Assembly (NCBI RefSeq): GCF_030403505.1
Contig: NZ_JAUEMJ010000013.1
Span: 62,001-126,000 of the forward strand
Length of the DNA: 64,000 nt
Source: Glycomyces tritici
GTDB lineage: Bacteria > Actinomycetota > Actinomycetes > Mycobacteriales > Micromonosporaceae
Reading direction: 5' to 3'
The notes under the pieces are model-generated. The model made no database searches. It worked only from the letters and a program-made list of their open reading frames with translations, and had not been told where the DNA came from. Position 1 is the stretch's first letter, and every line of letters begins with the position of its first letter. This document shows positions 45,670 through 55,216 of this stretch, one piece after another. The translations under genes were made by a program, and so were the position numbers.

Positions 45670-46917
45670 TTACTCGGTGGCGGCAGCCGCGTCGGCCTGC
45701 GCCTGGGCCAGGGCGTCGGCCGGAGAGGCCGAGCCGGAGAGGGCGTTCTGGACGGCGGTCCAGAGCGCTTCGGAGATCTTCGGGTAGTCGGTGCCGAGGT
45801 TGTCGCTGGTGCGGCCCTTGGCGCCGCGGACGGCGTCGACCCACGGCTGGAGCTCGGGCTGGGCCTCCAGGAGCGCGGTCTGGCCGTCGGCGGTCGGCGG
45901 GATGTAGTACGCGAAGGTCGTGGCGGTCTCGACGAACCCTTCAGGAGTGGTCATGCACTCGATGATCTGGCGGGTGACGTCGTACCGCTCGGTGTCGGAC
46001 TGGACGGGGGCGAGGGCGAACTCACCGCCCGTGGGGGCGGGCGCGGTGCCGCCGTTCTGGCCGGGCAGCGGGATGACGCCGGTGTTGAAGCCGGCTTCGG
46101 CGGCGCTGTTGACCTGCCAGGTGCCGTTGACGGCGAAGCCGTACTCGCCCGTCAGGAACTCCTCCCAGGTGGTGTTCTGGGAGTTGGTGATGACCGAGTC
46201 GGGCGCGTATCCCGATTCGAGCCAGCCGGTCCACAGCTCGAGGGCCGCAACGGCTTCGGGCGAGTCGAGCTGGCGGAGGTCGGCCCCGGCGCCCCAGAAC
46301 CAGGGCAGGAACTGGAAGGAGCCCTCTTCGGTGCCGATGCCGGCGAAGGTGATCCCCTTGGCGCCGTTACCGGTAACCTTCGCGAGCGCGTCGGTGAGGG
46401 TGGCCCAGTCGGTGACGGCGGCCGGGTCCACGCCGGCGGCGGTGAGCACGTCCTCGTTGTAGTAGAGCGCGAGCGTGTTGGCGCCCACGGGGATGCCGTA
46501 GGTCGCGTCGTCGACCACGCCGGCGGCGAGGAGGTTCTCGTCGACGCCGGAGACGTCGAGGCCGAGTTCGTCCATGGTGGTGAGCATCCCGGTGTCGGCG
46601 AGGGTGGAGACGGCCGGGTTGTCGAGCAGGATGACGTCCGGGCTGGTGCCCTCCTGGGCCGCGAGCAGCGCCTGGTTGGTGAGCGCGGTGGTGTCGAACG
46701 GCGTGCGCTCGATCGTCACTCCGGCGGCGTCGCCGCAGGCGGCGACGCGCTTGGCCCAGTCGGAGCCCTCGGCGTGCTGGGGGTACGGGTCCCACCAGGT
46801 GTACGTGTCGGCGTCCTGGTCGGTGGTGCCGCCGGACGAGCAGGCGGTGGCGAAGGCCAGGGCGGCGCAGGCGACGCCTGCGGCCGCGGCCTTGAAGAGG
46901 GGTCGGGTGGTTCGCAT
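45670..46917 (-). CDS. Sugar-binding lipoprotein of ABC transporter
   Basis: 415-residue extracellular solute-binding protein. Signal peptide with lipobox ALAFATACSSGG (Cys near residue 26), then a typical family 1 fold: TYTWWDPYPQHAEGSDWAKRVA, SPDVILLDNPAVSTLADTGML, GIPVGANTLALYYNEDVLTAAG, FLTGEYGFAVNGTWQVN. Aromatic residues for sugar stacking are plentiful. GGAGGA lies nine bases before ATG 46917. First gene of the transporter/GH127 operon, just downstream of the LacI gene (43 bases), so all may share one transcript. Confidence 0.94.
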   Translation of the reverse strand: MRTTRPLFKAAAAGVACAALAFATACSSGGTTDQDADTYTWWDPYPQHAEGSDWAKRVAACGDAAGVTIERTPFDTTALTNQALLAAQEGTSPDVILLDNPAVSTLADTGMLTTMDELGLDVSGVDENLLAAGVVDDATYGIPVGANTLALYYNEDVLTAAGVDPAAVTDWATLTDALAKVTGNGAKGITFAGIGTEEGSFQFLPWFWGAGADLRQLDSPEAVAALELWTGWLESGYAPDSVITNSQNTTWEEFLTGEYGFAVNGTWQVNSAAEAGFNTGVIPLPGQNGGTAPAPTGGEFALAPVQSDTERYDVTRQIIECMTTPEGFVETATTFAYYIPPTADGQTALLEAQPELQPWVDAVRGAKGRTSDNLGTDYPKISEALWTAVQNALSGSASPADALAQAQADAAAATE

Positions 46918-46960
46918 TTCGGTGTTCCTCCTTGAACGGGTTACTGCATTGAGGGATGGG

Positions 46961-47992
46961 TTACTGCCGGGACGCCGGGCCCGGGGCCGCGGTGCTGCCC
47001 CGGTCGACGAGTTCTGGGTGGACGAACCGCACGACGTACGGGTCGCCTTCGGGGACCTGGTTCTCGATGCGGCGCACGAGCTGGCGCACGGCCATGCTGC
47101 CCAACCGGTCCGGGGCGCTCTCGATCGAGGAGTAGGGCAGGGAGAAGGTGCGCGCGAACTCGTCGGAGTAGCGGCCGATGACGGAGAGGTCGGCGGGGCT
47201 CTCGACGTCGCGCGAGCGCAGCACGGTGGGGAGCGCGGCGGCGGCGGCCTCGTTGTTGAGGAGCAGGCCCGTGGCGCCGGGGTGGGCGTCGAGGAGGGCG
47301 TGCAGGTCGCGGCCGATGTCGGGCTGGGTGGCGGCGCCGAACACGGTGTGGAGGGTGATGCCCTTGGCGGCGGCGGCCTGGACGGCGGCGTTCTGGAGGC
47401 GCCAGACGTAGGCGCCGCCGCGTTCGACGACGTGCTCGGGCTGGGAGACGAGGATGAGTTCGCGGTGGCCGAGGCGGGCGAGGTGGTCGACCATGGCGCG
47501 TCCGGCCTCTTCGAAGTCGAGGTCGAAGACGTCGACGCCGGTGCAGTCGCGCGGGAGGCCGACGAGCGCGCCGGGCTGGGCGGCGGCGCGGAGCACGGGG
47601 AGGCGGTCGTCGTCCTCGGCGACGTTGAGGAGCACGACGCCGTCGACCATGCGGGAGTCGGTGATGCGCTTGAGCGCGCCGGGCCCGTCCGAGTCGGAGC
47701 TGAGCAGGATGTCGTAGCCGAGGTCGCGGGCGGTGTCGGTGACGCCTTGGAGGTACTGGAGCATCGCGGGCGCGAACTCGTCGGGGAGGAACTGGGCGAG
47801 GAGCCCGATGACGTTGGAGCGGGAGGTGGCGAGGGCCCGGGCGCCGGCGTTGGGGGTGTAGCCGAGGTCCAGGGCGGCCTGGCGGACGCGCATCCGCACC
47901 TCGTCCGAGACGGCGCGCTTGCCGGTGAGCGCGTACGACGCGGTCGAGCGGGCCACGCCCGCGGCGCGGGCGACGTCGCCGATGTTGACCAT
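46961..47992 (-). CDS. LacI family transcriptional repressor
   Basis: 343-residue LacI/GalR regulator. N-terminal helix-turn-helix NIGDVARAAGVARSTASYALTGKRAVSDEVRMRVRQAALDLGYTPNAGARAL with hinge, followed by a periplasmic-binding-protein-like effector domain (NVIGLLAQFLPDEFAPAMLQYLQGV onward). GGAGGA lies before ATG 47992. Two CGAACCGGTTCG operators lie directly upstream and further copies lie before the divergent glycosidase gene, so it very likely represses itself, the transporter operon and the glycosidase until a sugar ligand binds. Confidence 0.94.
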   Translation of the reverse strand: MVNIGDVARAAGVARSTASYALTGKRAVSDEVRMRVRQAALDLGYTPNAGARALATSRSNVIGLLAQFLPDEFAPAMLQYLQGVTDTARDLGYDILLSSDSDGPGALKRITDSRMVDGVVLLNVAEDDDRLPVLRAAAQPGALVGLPRDCTGVDVFDLDFEEAGRAMVDHLARLGHRELILVSQPEHVVERGGAYVWRLQNAAVQAAAAKGITLHTVFGAATQPDIGRDLHALLDAHPGATGLLLNNEAAAAALPTVLRSRDVESPADLSVIGRYSDEFARTFSLPYSSIESAPDRLGSMAVRQLVRRIENQVPEGDPYVVRFVHPELVDRGSTAAPGPASRQ

Positions 47993-48004
47993 GCTGTCCT
48001 CCTC

Positions 48005-48016
48005 CGAACCGGTTCG
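48005..48016. promoter_or_regulatory. LacI-type operator O1
   Basis: Perfect 12-base palindrome CGAACCGGTTCG, 13 bases before the lacI-type start. Confidence 0.8.
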
Positions 48017-48022
48017 AATCGT

Positions 48023-48034
48023 CGAACCGGTTCG
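48023..48034. promoter_or_regulatory. LacI-type operator O2
   Basis: Second perfect CGAACCGGTTCG, centred 18 bases from O1, i.e. nearly two helical turns, which would allow side-by-side dimers. Confidence 0.8.
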
Positions 48035-48120
48035 GAGCTTAACCCCGTGATGCGTCTGACGCAAGTGCCCCCTGGGAACGTTTCCCATGTATATGCCTTT
48101 GTTACATCGAAGATCTTGTA

Positions 48121-48135
48121 TCGAACAGAGTTCGA
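48121..48135. promoter_or_regulatory. Degenerate operator-like site O3
   Basis: TCGAAC and GTTCGA arms with a 3-base spacer (AGA): half-sites identical to those of O1/O2 but differently spaced. Could be a weak site overlapping the divergent promoters. Confidence 0.4.
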
Positions 48136-48161
48136 AACTAGCGTCAGACCTCCATTGATGT

Positions 48162-48177
48162 GTCGAACCGGTTCGAC
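48162..48177. promoter_or_regulatory. LacI-type operator O4
   Basis: Perfect 16-base palindrome GTCGAACCGGTTCGAC, 20 bases before the glycosidase start; the longest of the set. Confidence 0.82.
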
Positions 48178-48196
48178 CTATCGACGAGGAGCACTC

Positions 48197-49927
48197 ATGC
48201 GATCCACCCTCAGATTTCCCCGGCTCCGCCGGGCCGCGACGCGGGCGGGCGTCATCGCCGCCGCCGTCGCCGCGGTCATAGCCGGAAGCTCGGTCCCGGC
48301 CGAGGCCGCCGGACTCACCCTCACCGTGGACGTGGGCAGCGTCGTGCGCCCGGCCACGCAGGTCGCCTCGGGCGGCCTCTACGGCGTCGGCTCGGACGCG
48401 CAGCCGACCACCGCGATGCTGCTGCCGCTCAACCCGACCAGCTTCACGCAGCCCGCGCCGGGCACCACGCACCTGGGCAACGGCGCGACCGAGCCGTGCT
48501 GCGACTCGCTCGACGTGGGCGACAACCTCATCCGGGCCGGCGCGCAGCAGTTCATCCGCATGCCCGACATCTACCCGACCTTCCCGTACCAGTGGCAGGG
48601 CTGGGGCGACTGGGAGTCGAAGGTCCGCAAGCAGGTCCAGGACCGGCTCGCCGAGACCGGCATGACGAACATCCACGGCTGGGAGCTGTGGAACGAGCCG
48701 GACTGGACCTGGAACACCGGCCAGGCCGGCTCGTTCAACGAGGGCTGGGCGCGCACGTACAAGCTCGTGGACTCGCTCGACCCGGTGACGCCGATCGTGG
48801 GCCCGAGCGACTCGTACTACAACCACGACCGGATGGTCTCGTTCCTGACGCACGCGAAGGCCACGAACACCGTGCCGGACGTGATCGTGTGGCACGAGCT
48901 GGGCGACATGGACTGGAACAGCTTCGACGACCACGTCGCCGACTACCGGGCCATCGAGGACTCGCTGGGGATCGCGGACCGGCCGATCGCGATCAATGAG
49001 TACAACAGCTTGAACCAGATGGACATCCCGTCGGTCGCCCTCCACTGGATGGCGGTGCTGGAGCGGCACGGCGCGCGCGAGGCGCACCGCGCGTACTGGT
49101 TCGAGGCGGGCACGTTCGACGGCCTGTTCACGCTGCAGAACCAGCCGACCGCCTCGTACTGGCTGTACCGCTGGTACGGCGCCATGACCGGCAACATCGT
49201 GCGGACCACGCCCCACTCGTGGCTGGACGGCGTGGCCTCCTACGACTCGTCCCGCAAGATCGTGAACACGGTCTTCGGCGGCGACTCCGGGAACAACACC
49301 GTGCGCGTCACCGGACTGGGCGCGTTCGGGTCGCAGGTGCGGGTGCAGCTGCTCTCGACGCCGGGATCGGGCCGCCACACCGCGGTCGCGTCGCCCACGA
49401 CCGTCTCGACCACGACGATGACCGTGTCGAACGGCGCGATCTCGGTGCCCGTGAACAACATGAGCGCCGAGGCGGCCTACCAGCTGGTGGTCACCCCGGT
49501 GAACGGCCCGACCACCTCCTGGCAGCAGGTGTACGAGGCCGAGAACCAGACCGTGGTGAACGCGCAGACGCGCGGTGCGAGCGGCGCGTCGAACGGCTAC
49601 TACGTGGGCGGCATCGACAACAACACGGACATGCGCTCGGACTCCTTCGTGGACTTCTCGGTGAACGTGCCGCAGGCCCGCAGCTACACGATGACCATCC
49701 GGTACGCCAACGGGACGGGAGCGGTCTCGACCCACGGCCTGGCCTACAACGGCGGCGGGTTCTCCACAGTGTCCTATCCGGCGACCGCGGGCTGGGCCCA
49801 GTTCGGCACGGTGCAGGTCACGGTGAACCTGAAGGCGGGCTACAACATGATCCGCCTGGCGAAGGGCGCGCCGAACTTCAACGGCGGGACCGGCTACGCC
49901 GAGCTCGACAGCATCACGCTGACCTAG
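48197..49927 (+). CDS. Secreted GH39-like glycosidase with C-terminal CBM
   Basis: 576-residue secreted enzyme. Signal peptide at residues 1-37 (RRAATRAGVIAAAVAAVIAG, cleavage after AEA). The catalytic part is a clan GH-A barrel: acid/base Glu in GWELWNEPDWTWNTG near residue 167 and nucleophile Glu in RPIAINEYNSLNQ near 268, closest in layout to GH39. A beta-domain follows (about 340-435), then a CBM6/35-like module (WQQVYEAENQTVVNAQTRG to AELDSITLT, about 440-576). GAGGAGC precedes ATG 48197. Under operator O4 and divergent from lacI, so part of the same sugar regulon, presumably releasing arabino-oligosaccharides for import. Substrate assignment is inference. Confidence 0.8.
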   Translation: MRSTLRFPRLRRAATRAGVIAAAVAAVIAGSSVPAEAAGLTLTVDVGSVVRPATQVASGGLYGVGSDAQPTTAMLLPLNPTSFTQPAPGTTHLGNGATEPCCDSLDVGDNLIRAGAQQFIRMPDIYPTFPYQWQGWGDWESKVRKQVQDRLAETGMTNIHGWELWNEPDWTWNTGQAGSFNEGWARTYKLVDSLDPVTPIVGPSDSYYNHDRMVSFLTHAKATNTVPDVIVWHELGDMDWNSFDDHVADYRAIEDSLGIADRPIAINEYNSLNQMDIPSVALHWMAVLERHGAREAHRAYWFEAGTFDGLFTLQNQPTASYWLYRWYGAMTGNIVRTTPHSWLDGVASYDSSRKIVNTVFGGDSGNNTVRVTGLGAFGSQVRVQLLSTPGSGRHTAVASPTTVSTTTMTVSNGAISVPVNNMSAEAAYQLVVTPVNGPTTSWQQVYEAENQTVVNAQTRGASGASNGYYVGGIDNNTDMRSDSFVDFSVNVPQARSYTMTIRYANGTGAVSTHGLAYNGGGFSTVSYPATAGWAQFGTVQVTVNLKAGYNMIRLAKGAPNFNGGTGYAELDSITLT

Positions 49928-49943
49928 CGGCCTGACGTGAGCG

Positions 49944-49970
49944 GGGGCCGGGCTCGCGCCCGGCCCCTTT
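49944..49970 (+). terminator. Terminator after glycosidase gene
   Basis: GGGGCCGGGC (49944-49953) and GCCCGGCCCC (49958-49967) pair perfectly around TCGC, followed by TTT, 17 bases after the glycosidase stop. Confidence 0.8.
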
Positions 49971-52792
49971 AACATGTCCGGGACGGTGAAGACCATCGCG
50001 TTGTTCCCGCCGGTGAGGACCACGAGGAGGTCGCCCCAGAGGGAGGCGTGCTCGGCGAGGTCGGCGCCGACGTCCGCCGCCGCCGAGGTCTCGCCGGTCG
50101 CCATGTCCAGCACGGAGACCTCCCAGCCGCCCATGTGGGAGCCGTCCATCACCGCGCGGCCGCCCTGGACCGCCAGGGCGGAGACGAACAGCTCGCCTTC
50201 CACGATCTGGCCGCCGTCGAAGTCCAGGACCCGGGCGGTGCTCACCGTGTCGAAGGTCTGGTCGCCGAGGATGAGCGCGTTCGGGGAGGTGTACCAGTGC
50301 CCTTCGTCGGACCAGTCCAGCACGGCCTCCCAGACCTGCTCGCCCGTGGCGGTGTCGTAGGCGACGGTCTTATCGGCGTCGGTGTGGTCGAGGGCGACGC
50401 ACACCAGATGGGGCCCGCAGGCTTTGACCTGCTGGACGCTGAGGTTGACGTCGAACGGGATGCTCCAGGCCGCGCCGATCTCGCCGGTCCCGCCGCTCCC
50501 CGCCGCGATGAAGTCGTCGAGCGAGTAGGCGTTCAGGGTGTCGCGCCCGGGGGAGGTCTCCTCGTTGGCGCGGCCGATCACGTAGCCGTCGAATACGGTC
50601 CAGAAGTCATCGTCGATCGGGAGCGCCCCTTCGGCGGTCTGGTCGCCGCTGGCGGCGTCGCGCACGATCGCCGTCCCCTCCTCCGGGTTCAGGTCCACGA
50701 CCTGGCCGGCGGCGATGAGGTTGTCGTAGAGCGAGTGCGAGTTCGGGGGGACCGCGCCGACCGGGTCCTCCGCGCCCTCGTCCCAGACGGTCGCGGCACG
50801 GATGCGGTAGTCGTCGATGGTGTACAGGCTCTCGGGGCCCTTTTCGCGCCACACCTCCTCGCCCGTAGTGAGGTCGATGCGGATGGCGGCATTGTCCTCG
50901 AAGCCGTCGCGCTGCTCCACGAGGACGTCGGTGCCGTAGAAGGCGACGTCGTTGCGGTACTCCCAGGGCTGCTTCCACAGCAGTTCGCCGGTGTCGAGCC
51001 GGGCGACGGCGCGCATGGTCATGCCTTCGTCGGTGGCGGAGTAGAGGGCGTCCAAGACGAGCAGGTCGCCGACGATCGTCATGTGGAGCTCGGTCGGTTC
51101 CAGCTCGTATTCGTTCGTCCACAGTGAATCACCTTGGGCGTCGACGGCGTAGACGGTGGTGAACCCGGTGGTGACCTCGGCGATGACGGCGATGTTCTCG
51201 CCGGCGGCCACGGTGGCGGCGCCGGTGGTGCCGAGCTGCTGCTGGTAGACGGAGGCGAGTTCGGGGCCGTTCTCGCCCAGATTCTCGACGCCGTCGATGA
51301 GGCTGTCGGTGAGGTCGCCGGCGGTGCCGTCCCAGTCGAGCTGGGAGATGACGACGGCCACGATCGCGATGGTCGCGATCGCACTGGCCACCATGCCCAA
51401 CACGTGCCGGCGGAACGGCCGCGGTATCGCGCGGGCCGGGGGCGGCCAGTTGAGGGTGACGGGCTGGGTGAGCGGCGGTGTCCCGGTCGCGCGCGGGGGG
51501 AGCGTGCCGCCCGGCGGGGTGGCGGCCGGGCCCGGTGGCGTGGGGGCGAGGCCCGGGGGCGTCGCGGGCGAGGGGCGTCCGCCCGGGTCCGGCGCCGGGG
51601 TCGGGGCCCCGACCACCGGGTACGGCGCGTAGTGCAGCGGTCCGGGTGCCCCCGCGGGCGGGGTCGCGGGCGGGCTCGAGACCGCCTCGATCTGGTCGGT
51701 GACGCTGAACCGCAAGGCGCCGAAGGCGACCGGGAGTTCGGGCTGCTCGGGGACGGCGGGGGCGACGCCGAGGCGGGCGTGGAGGCGGGTGGCGACGAGG
51801 GGCATGCGGCTGGAGCCGCCGACGAGGAGGAGCGCGGTGAGTTCGCCGGCGGCGAGTCCGGCGCGTTCGACGGTGCGGCGGGTCTCGTCGATGGCGCGGG
51901 AGACGAGCGGGTCGGCGAGGGACTGGAGTTCGTCGCGGGTGAGGTGCAGGCCCATCGGGTTGTGGCCGGGGAGGGCGACGGGGGCGGTGGAGGTGCGCGA
52001 GAGCATCTCTTTCGCGGCGCGCACCTCGCCCCAGAAGGCGAGGCGGTCGCGCAGGTCGGCGGTGGTCTGGGGATCCGAGAGCCGCTGCCACAGTTCGGGG
52101 TCGCGTCCGGCGACGATGCGGCCGAGGTGGGCGGCGAGGGCCATGTCGACGTCGAGGCCGCCGAGGTCGTCGAGGCCGCCGACGGCGAGGGTGCGGAAGC
52201 GTCCGGTGTCGTCGTCCTCGCGGCGGACCACGGCCACGTCGAAGGTGCCGCCGCCGAAGTCGAAGATGGCGACGGCGCCGCCGCGCGGGATGTCCTGGCC
52301 GAGGATCTCGGCGCAGTAGGTGGCGGCGGCGATGGGTTCGGCGAGGAGGCGGACGCGGCCGAACCCGGCGAGGACGGCGGCGCGTTCGAGGACGGCGCGG
52401 CGGACCGGGCCCCAGTCGGCGGGGTAGGTCAGGACGGTCTCGGTGGGGCGCTGCCCGGTGGAGGCGGCGGCTTCGGCGACGCGGCGCAGGCCGGTGGCGA
52501 GGAGTTCTTCGACCGGGACTTCGCGGTCGCCGAGGAGGACGGCGCCGTCGTCGATGCGGCGCTTGGGGTGCGGTTCGAAGCGCGCGGGTTCGGAGGCGGC
52601 GAGCCGCTGGGCGTCGCGGCCGGTGTGGAGTTCCCCGCTGGTGTCGAGGTAGACGCCGGAGGGGAGCAGCGGCGAGCCGTCGAAGAGCAGGGAGCGGGGT
52701 TCGGCGCCTTCGCGGCCGACCACGGCGACGGTGTGGGTGGTGCCGAGGTCGACGGCGAGCCATACGGGGGTCTGCAAGCTGGTCCTGTTCAT
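49967..52792 (-). CDS. Hsp70-like ATPase with membrane helix and beta-propeller; no stop at expected end
   Basis: About 942 codons given here. N-terminal DnaK-type actin-fold ATPase (residues 1-375): phosphate motif WLAVDLGTTHTVAVVG, connect region VAIFDFGGGTFDVAVVRRED, adenosine motif TALLLVGGSSRMPLVATRL. There is no Hsp70 substrate-binding domain; instead a proline-rich linker (about 385-455), one membrane helix (HVLGMVASAIATIAIVAVVIS, about 470-490) and an outer beta-propeller (TVYAVDAQGDSLWTNEYE, TVAYDTATGEQVWEAVLDW, ARVLDFDGGQIVEGELF). The fold ends around MVFTVPDMLKG, but no stop follows; the frame runs on antisense through the glycosidase gene and into the lacI frame to 46961. I treat the tail as an artefact or a lost stop. 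Start ATG 52792 has a weak ribosome site. Confidence 0.8.
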
Positions 52793-52946
52793 GGGCGGTG
52801 AGTCGGGGGGTGGAGGGACCGGCGATCCGTCGCGAGGATATCGCGGTGCCGGACCCTCGGTCTACTGTGTCACCACCATCCGACGGCGGCGGGGAACGGG
52901 GCGTCACGCGGGGGCCCGGGGCCGGGGGTCGTTCGAGGCCCCGGTG

Positions 52947-52976
52947 CGGGCCGGCGCGGTCGTCCGCGCCGGCCCG
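52947..52976 (-). terminator. 13-bp hairpin
   Basis: CGGGCCGGCGCGG (52947-52959) pairs perfectly with 52964-52976 around TCGT, 13 bases past the reverse stop at 52990, separating it from the Hsp70-like gene. Confidence 0.7.
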
Positions 52977-52989
52977 GCCGCGGGGGCCC

Positions 52990-53778
52990 TCACGGGTTGA
53001 GCGAGGTGAGGACCACCAGTTCGGTCTCGTCGTGCGGGAGGTACCGGACCCGCACGACCATGCCCGGCTGGAGCTGCGGCAGCGCGCTCGCGTCGACGGG
53101 CTTGCGCTGGTCGAGGTCGAACGCGGTCTGGTCGGCGCGGGTGACGCGGAACTTGATGTCCATGACGGCGCGGTCGCCCTGGATCTCGCCGGTCGGGTTG
53201 AGCGCCAGCACGACCGCTTTCGCTTCGACGCCCTGCTCGGAGATCTGGAGCTGGCGGGGGGTGACGAGGCCCTTGGCGACGCGCACGCGGTCGAGCACGG
53301 CCTGCAGCTCCTGCTGCGGGGCGTCGGCGGCGATGGCGATGATCCCGTCGGTGCTGCCGGGCCGGTAGCGGACGGGCAGGACCGCGCCGGGGACGACTGC
53401 GGCGAGTTCGGTGATGTCGATGATCGCCTTGGCGACGCCGCGGAACGACTGGCCGTCCATGGTGTCGACGTCGAACAGGATCTCCAGCTGCGGCTGGTCG
53501 TTGATGCTCAGGCCGGTGCGGGAGGCGGAGACGATGGTGCCCATGGCGATCGGGGCGCCTTCGAAGCCTTTCGCGCCGAGCCCGCGCATCTCGCGGATCG
53601 CGCCGTCGGCCATGCGGGAGATGGAGAAGAAGGGGAGCGTGGCGAGGAGGACGATCGGTCCGGCCATCCAGCCGTTGGCCCAGGCGGCGGGGCCCTCGCT
53701 GGTGAGGCCGGTGTAGACGAACACGGCGGTGAGTGCGGCGCCGACGATGAGGCCGATGACGGCGATGGTCTTGAACAT
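52990..53778 (-). CDS. Membrane protein with duplicated soluble domain
   Basis: 262-residue protein with two N-terminal membrane helices (TIAVIGLIVGAALTAVFVYTG and WMAGPIVLLATLPFFSI, residues 3-60) and two similar soluble halves: GTIVSASRTGLSINDQPQLEILFDVDTMDGQSF with PGAVLPVRYRPGSTDGIIAIA, and AKAVVLALNPTGEIQGDRAVMDIKFRVTRADQTAF with PGMVVRVRYLPHDETELVVL. Each half looks like a small beta-domain ending in a V-R-Y-x-P signature. AAAGGAA lies six bases before ATG 53778. Between an Hsp70-like gene and a propeller gene on the same strand. Function unknown. Confidence 0.78.
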   Translation of the reverse strand: MFKTIAVIGLIVGAALTAVFVYTGLTSEGPAAWANGWMAGPIVLLATLPFFSISRMADGAIREMRGLGAKGFEGAPIAMGTIVSASRTGLSINDQPQLEILFDVDTMDGQSFRGVAKAIIDITELAAVVPGAVLPVRYRPGSTDGIIAIAADAPQQELQAVLDRVRVAKGLVTPRQLQISEQGVEAKAVVLALNPTGEIQGDRAVMDIKFRVTRADQTAFDLDQRKPVDASALPQLQPGMVVRVRYLPHDETELVVLTSLNP

Positions 53779-53847
53779 GAGGTGTTCCTTTCGGGTTGTT
53801 CGGTTCAGTCTCTGGTGGTTCCTGCGCCTACCGGTCACAGGTTTCGG

Positions 53848-55107
53848 TCAGTCGCGGCCGATCTCGACGCGTTCGATGGAGCCTTCGGGGGCGACGATCA
53901 CGAGGTCGCCGAGCCAGTAGGAGCCTTCGGGTGCGGCGATCACGGCGGTGTGGCCGGAGGGGCCGGTCAGGGCGCGGCCGAGGCGGCTGCCGGTGTCGAG
54001 CGAGGCGGTGACCTGGCCGGTGGCGAGGTCGACGACGTGGAGCGCGAACGCGTCCACGGCGGGTTCGGGCTGGTGCTCGACGAGGACGTGCCCGGAGGCG
54101 GCCCCGGCGGCGGTGGTGCCGAGGCCGGTCCACAGCTCCTGGCCGGCGGCGGCCGCGTCCTCCATGAACTCCTCGATGAGCGCGTCCACGTCGATCTCCA
54201 CGGTGAACTGGGAGACGAGGGCGGTCTGGTCGAGGACGATCCCGGCGCCGTAGAACACGCGGGTGCCCAGGGCGCGTTCGCCTTCGGAGTCGCTGAGGAC
54301 GAGGCCGCCGCCGAGGGCGTTGTCGGCGACCGGCTCGATCCGCACCGTGGCCTCGCCGTCGGCGAGGAGCGCTTCGGTGCTGGTCATGCCGCCGATGTCG
54401 GGGACGGTCCCTTCGGCGAAGAGCAGGCCGGACCAGGTGGCGGTGGTGCCCGCGTCGGCCGGGGTCGCTTCGAGCGCGTCGAGGGCGATGGTGTGGACGC
54501 CCCCGTTCACGTCGAGCGCGACGACGGCGCCGAGCGCGGGGTCGAAGCCGTAGGCCGCACCCGAGACCGACTGGGAGCCTTCGAGACCGGGCACGTCGCC
54601 GGGAGCGGTGACGAGATCGCCGTCGGCGAGGTCGAGGATCATCAGCCCGTCGTCCGAGGCGAGGTACGCGTAGTGCTCCCCCGCCGCGACCACGGCCGTC
54701 TTCCAGGCCGGTTCCTCAGCGAGCCGCACGTCCCACGCGGTGTCGCCGGTCGCCAGGTCGACCGCGGCGATCCGCACCTCGAACATCTCGTGCTCGAACG
54801 AGGTGATCAGGTCCCCGGACCCGTTGCGGTCGTACGGGACGAGCGCGAGGTCGGCGCCGGCGTAGTGCGCGAAGCCGATCCCGGACTGGATCGCGACGTC
54901 CGGTTCGGGCGCGGTGAGGTACTCGCCGCCGATCGCCACGGCCCCGATCAGCAACCCGGGCACCCAGATCAGCGCGAACGCCCCGAGCAGCCCCCGGCGT
55001 CGCGGCTTCGGCGTCAGCGGGTGGCTCGGGGTGCCGTACGGGGAGTGCACGGCCTGCTGGTGGGCGGGGAACGGCCGGGCCGACGAGTATCCGGGGACGT
55101 GGCTCAT
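53848..55107 (-). CDS. Membrane-anchored beta-propeller protein
   Basis: 419-residue protein. A proline-rich cytoplasmic start (residues 1-38), one membrane helix (GLLGAFALIWVPGLLIGAVAIGG, about 39-62), then a propeller: AAVDLATGDTAWDVRLAEE, LMILDLADGDLVTAPGDV, GAVVALDVNGGVHTIALDA, HVVDLATGQVTASLDTGS. A loop carries an acidic helix (DVDALIEEFMEDAAAAGQELW). Same topology as the Hsp70-like neighbour. AAGGAGA lies before ATG 55107. Divergent from the CHAT operon with 109 bases between starts. Confidence 0.78.
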   Translation of the reverse strand: MSHVPGYSSARPFPAHQQAVHSPYGTPSHPLTPKPRRRGLLGAFALIWVPGLLIGAVAIGGEYLTAPEPDVAIQSGIGFAHYAGADLALVPYDRNGSGDLITSFEHEMFEVRIAAVDLATGDTAWDVRLAEEPAWKTAVVAAGEHYAYLASDDGLMILDLADGDLVTAPGDVPGLEGSQSVSGAAYGFDPALGAVVALDVNGGVHTIALDALEATPADAGTTATWSGLLFAEGTVPDIGGMTSTEALLADGEATVRIEPVADNALGGGLVLSDSEGERALGTRVFYGAGIVLDQTALVSQFTVEIDVDALIEEFMEDAAAAGQELWTGLGTTAAGAASGHVLVEHQPEPAVDAFALHVVDLATGQVTASLDTGSRLGRALTGPSGHTAVIAAPEGSYWLGDLVIVAPEGSIERVEIGRD

Positions 55108-55216
55108 GACGGGTCTCCTTGAACGCTGTGGGCTCCAGCGTCCCCCCGGTTCGGCCCCTACCGATCACAACTTCGGCGGCGCCCGCGAAGGGCCGGACCC
55201 GACTACACTTCGCGTC

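Noticed and set aside
46961..52792. A genuine 1943-residue Hsp70-LacI fusion protein
   Set aside because: The middle third is the antisense of an intact secreted glycosidase with signal peptide, terminator and operator; the lacI part has its own ribosome site, start and operators.
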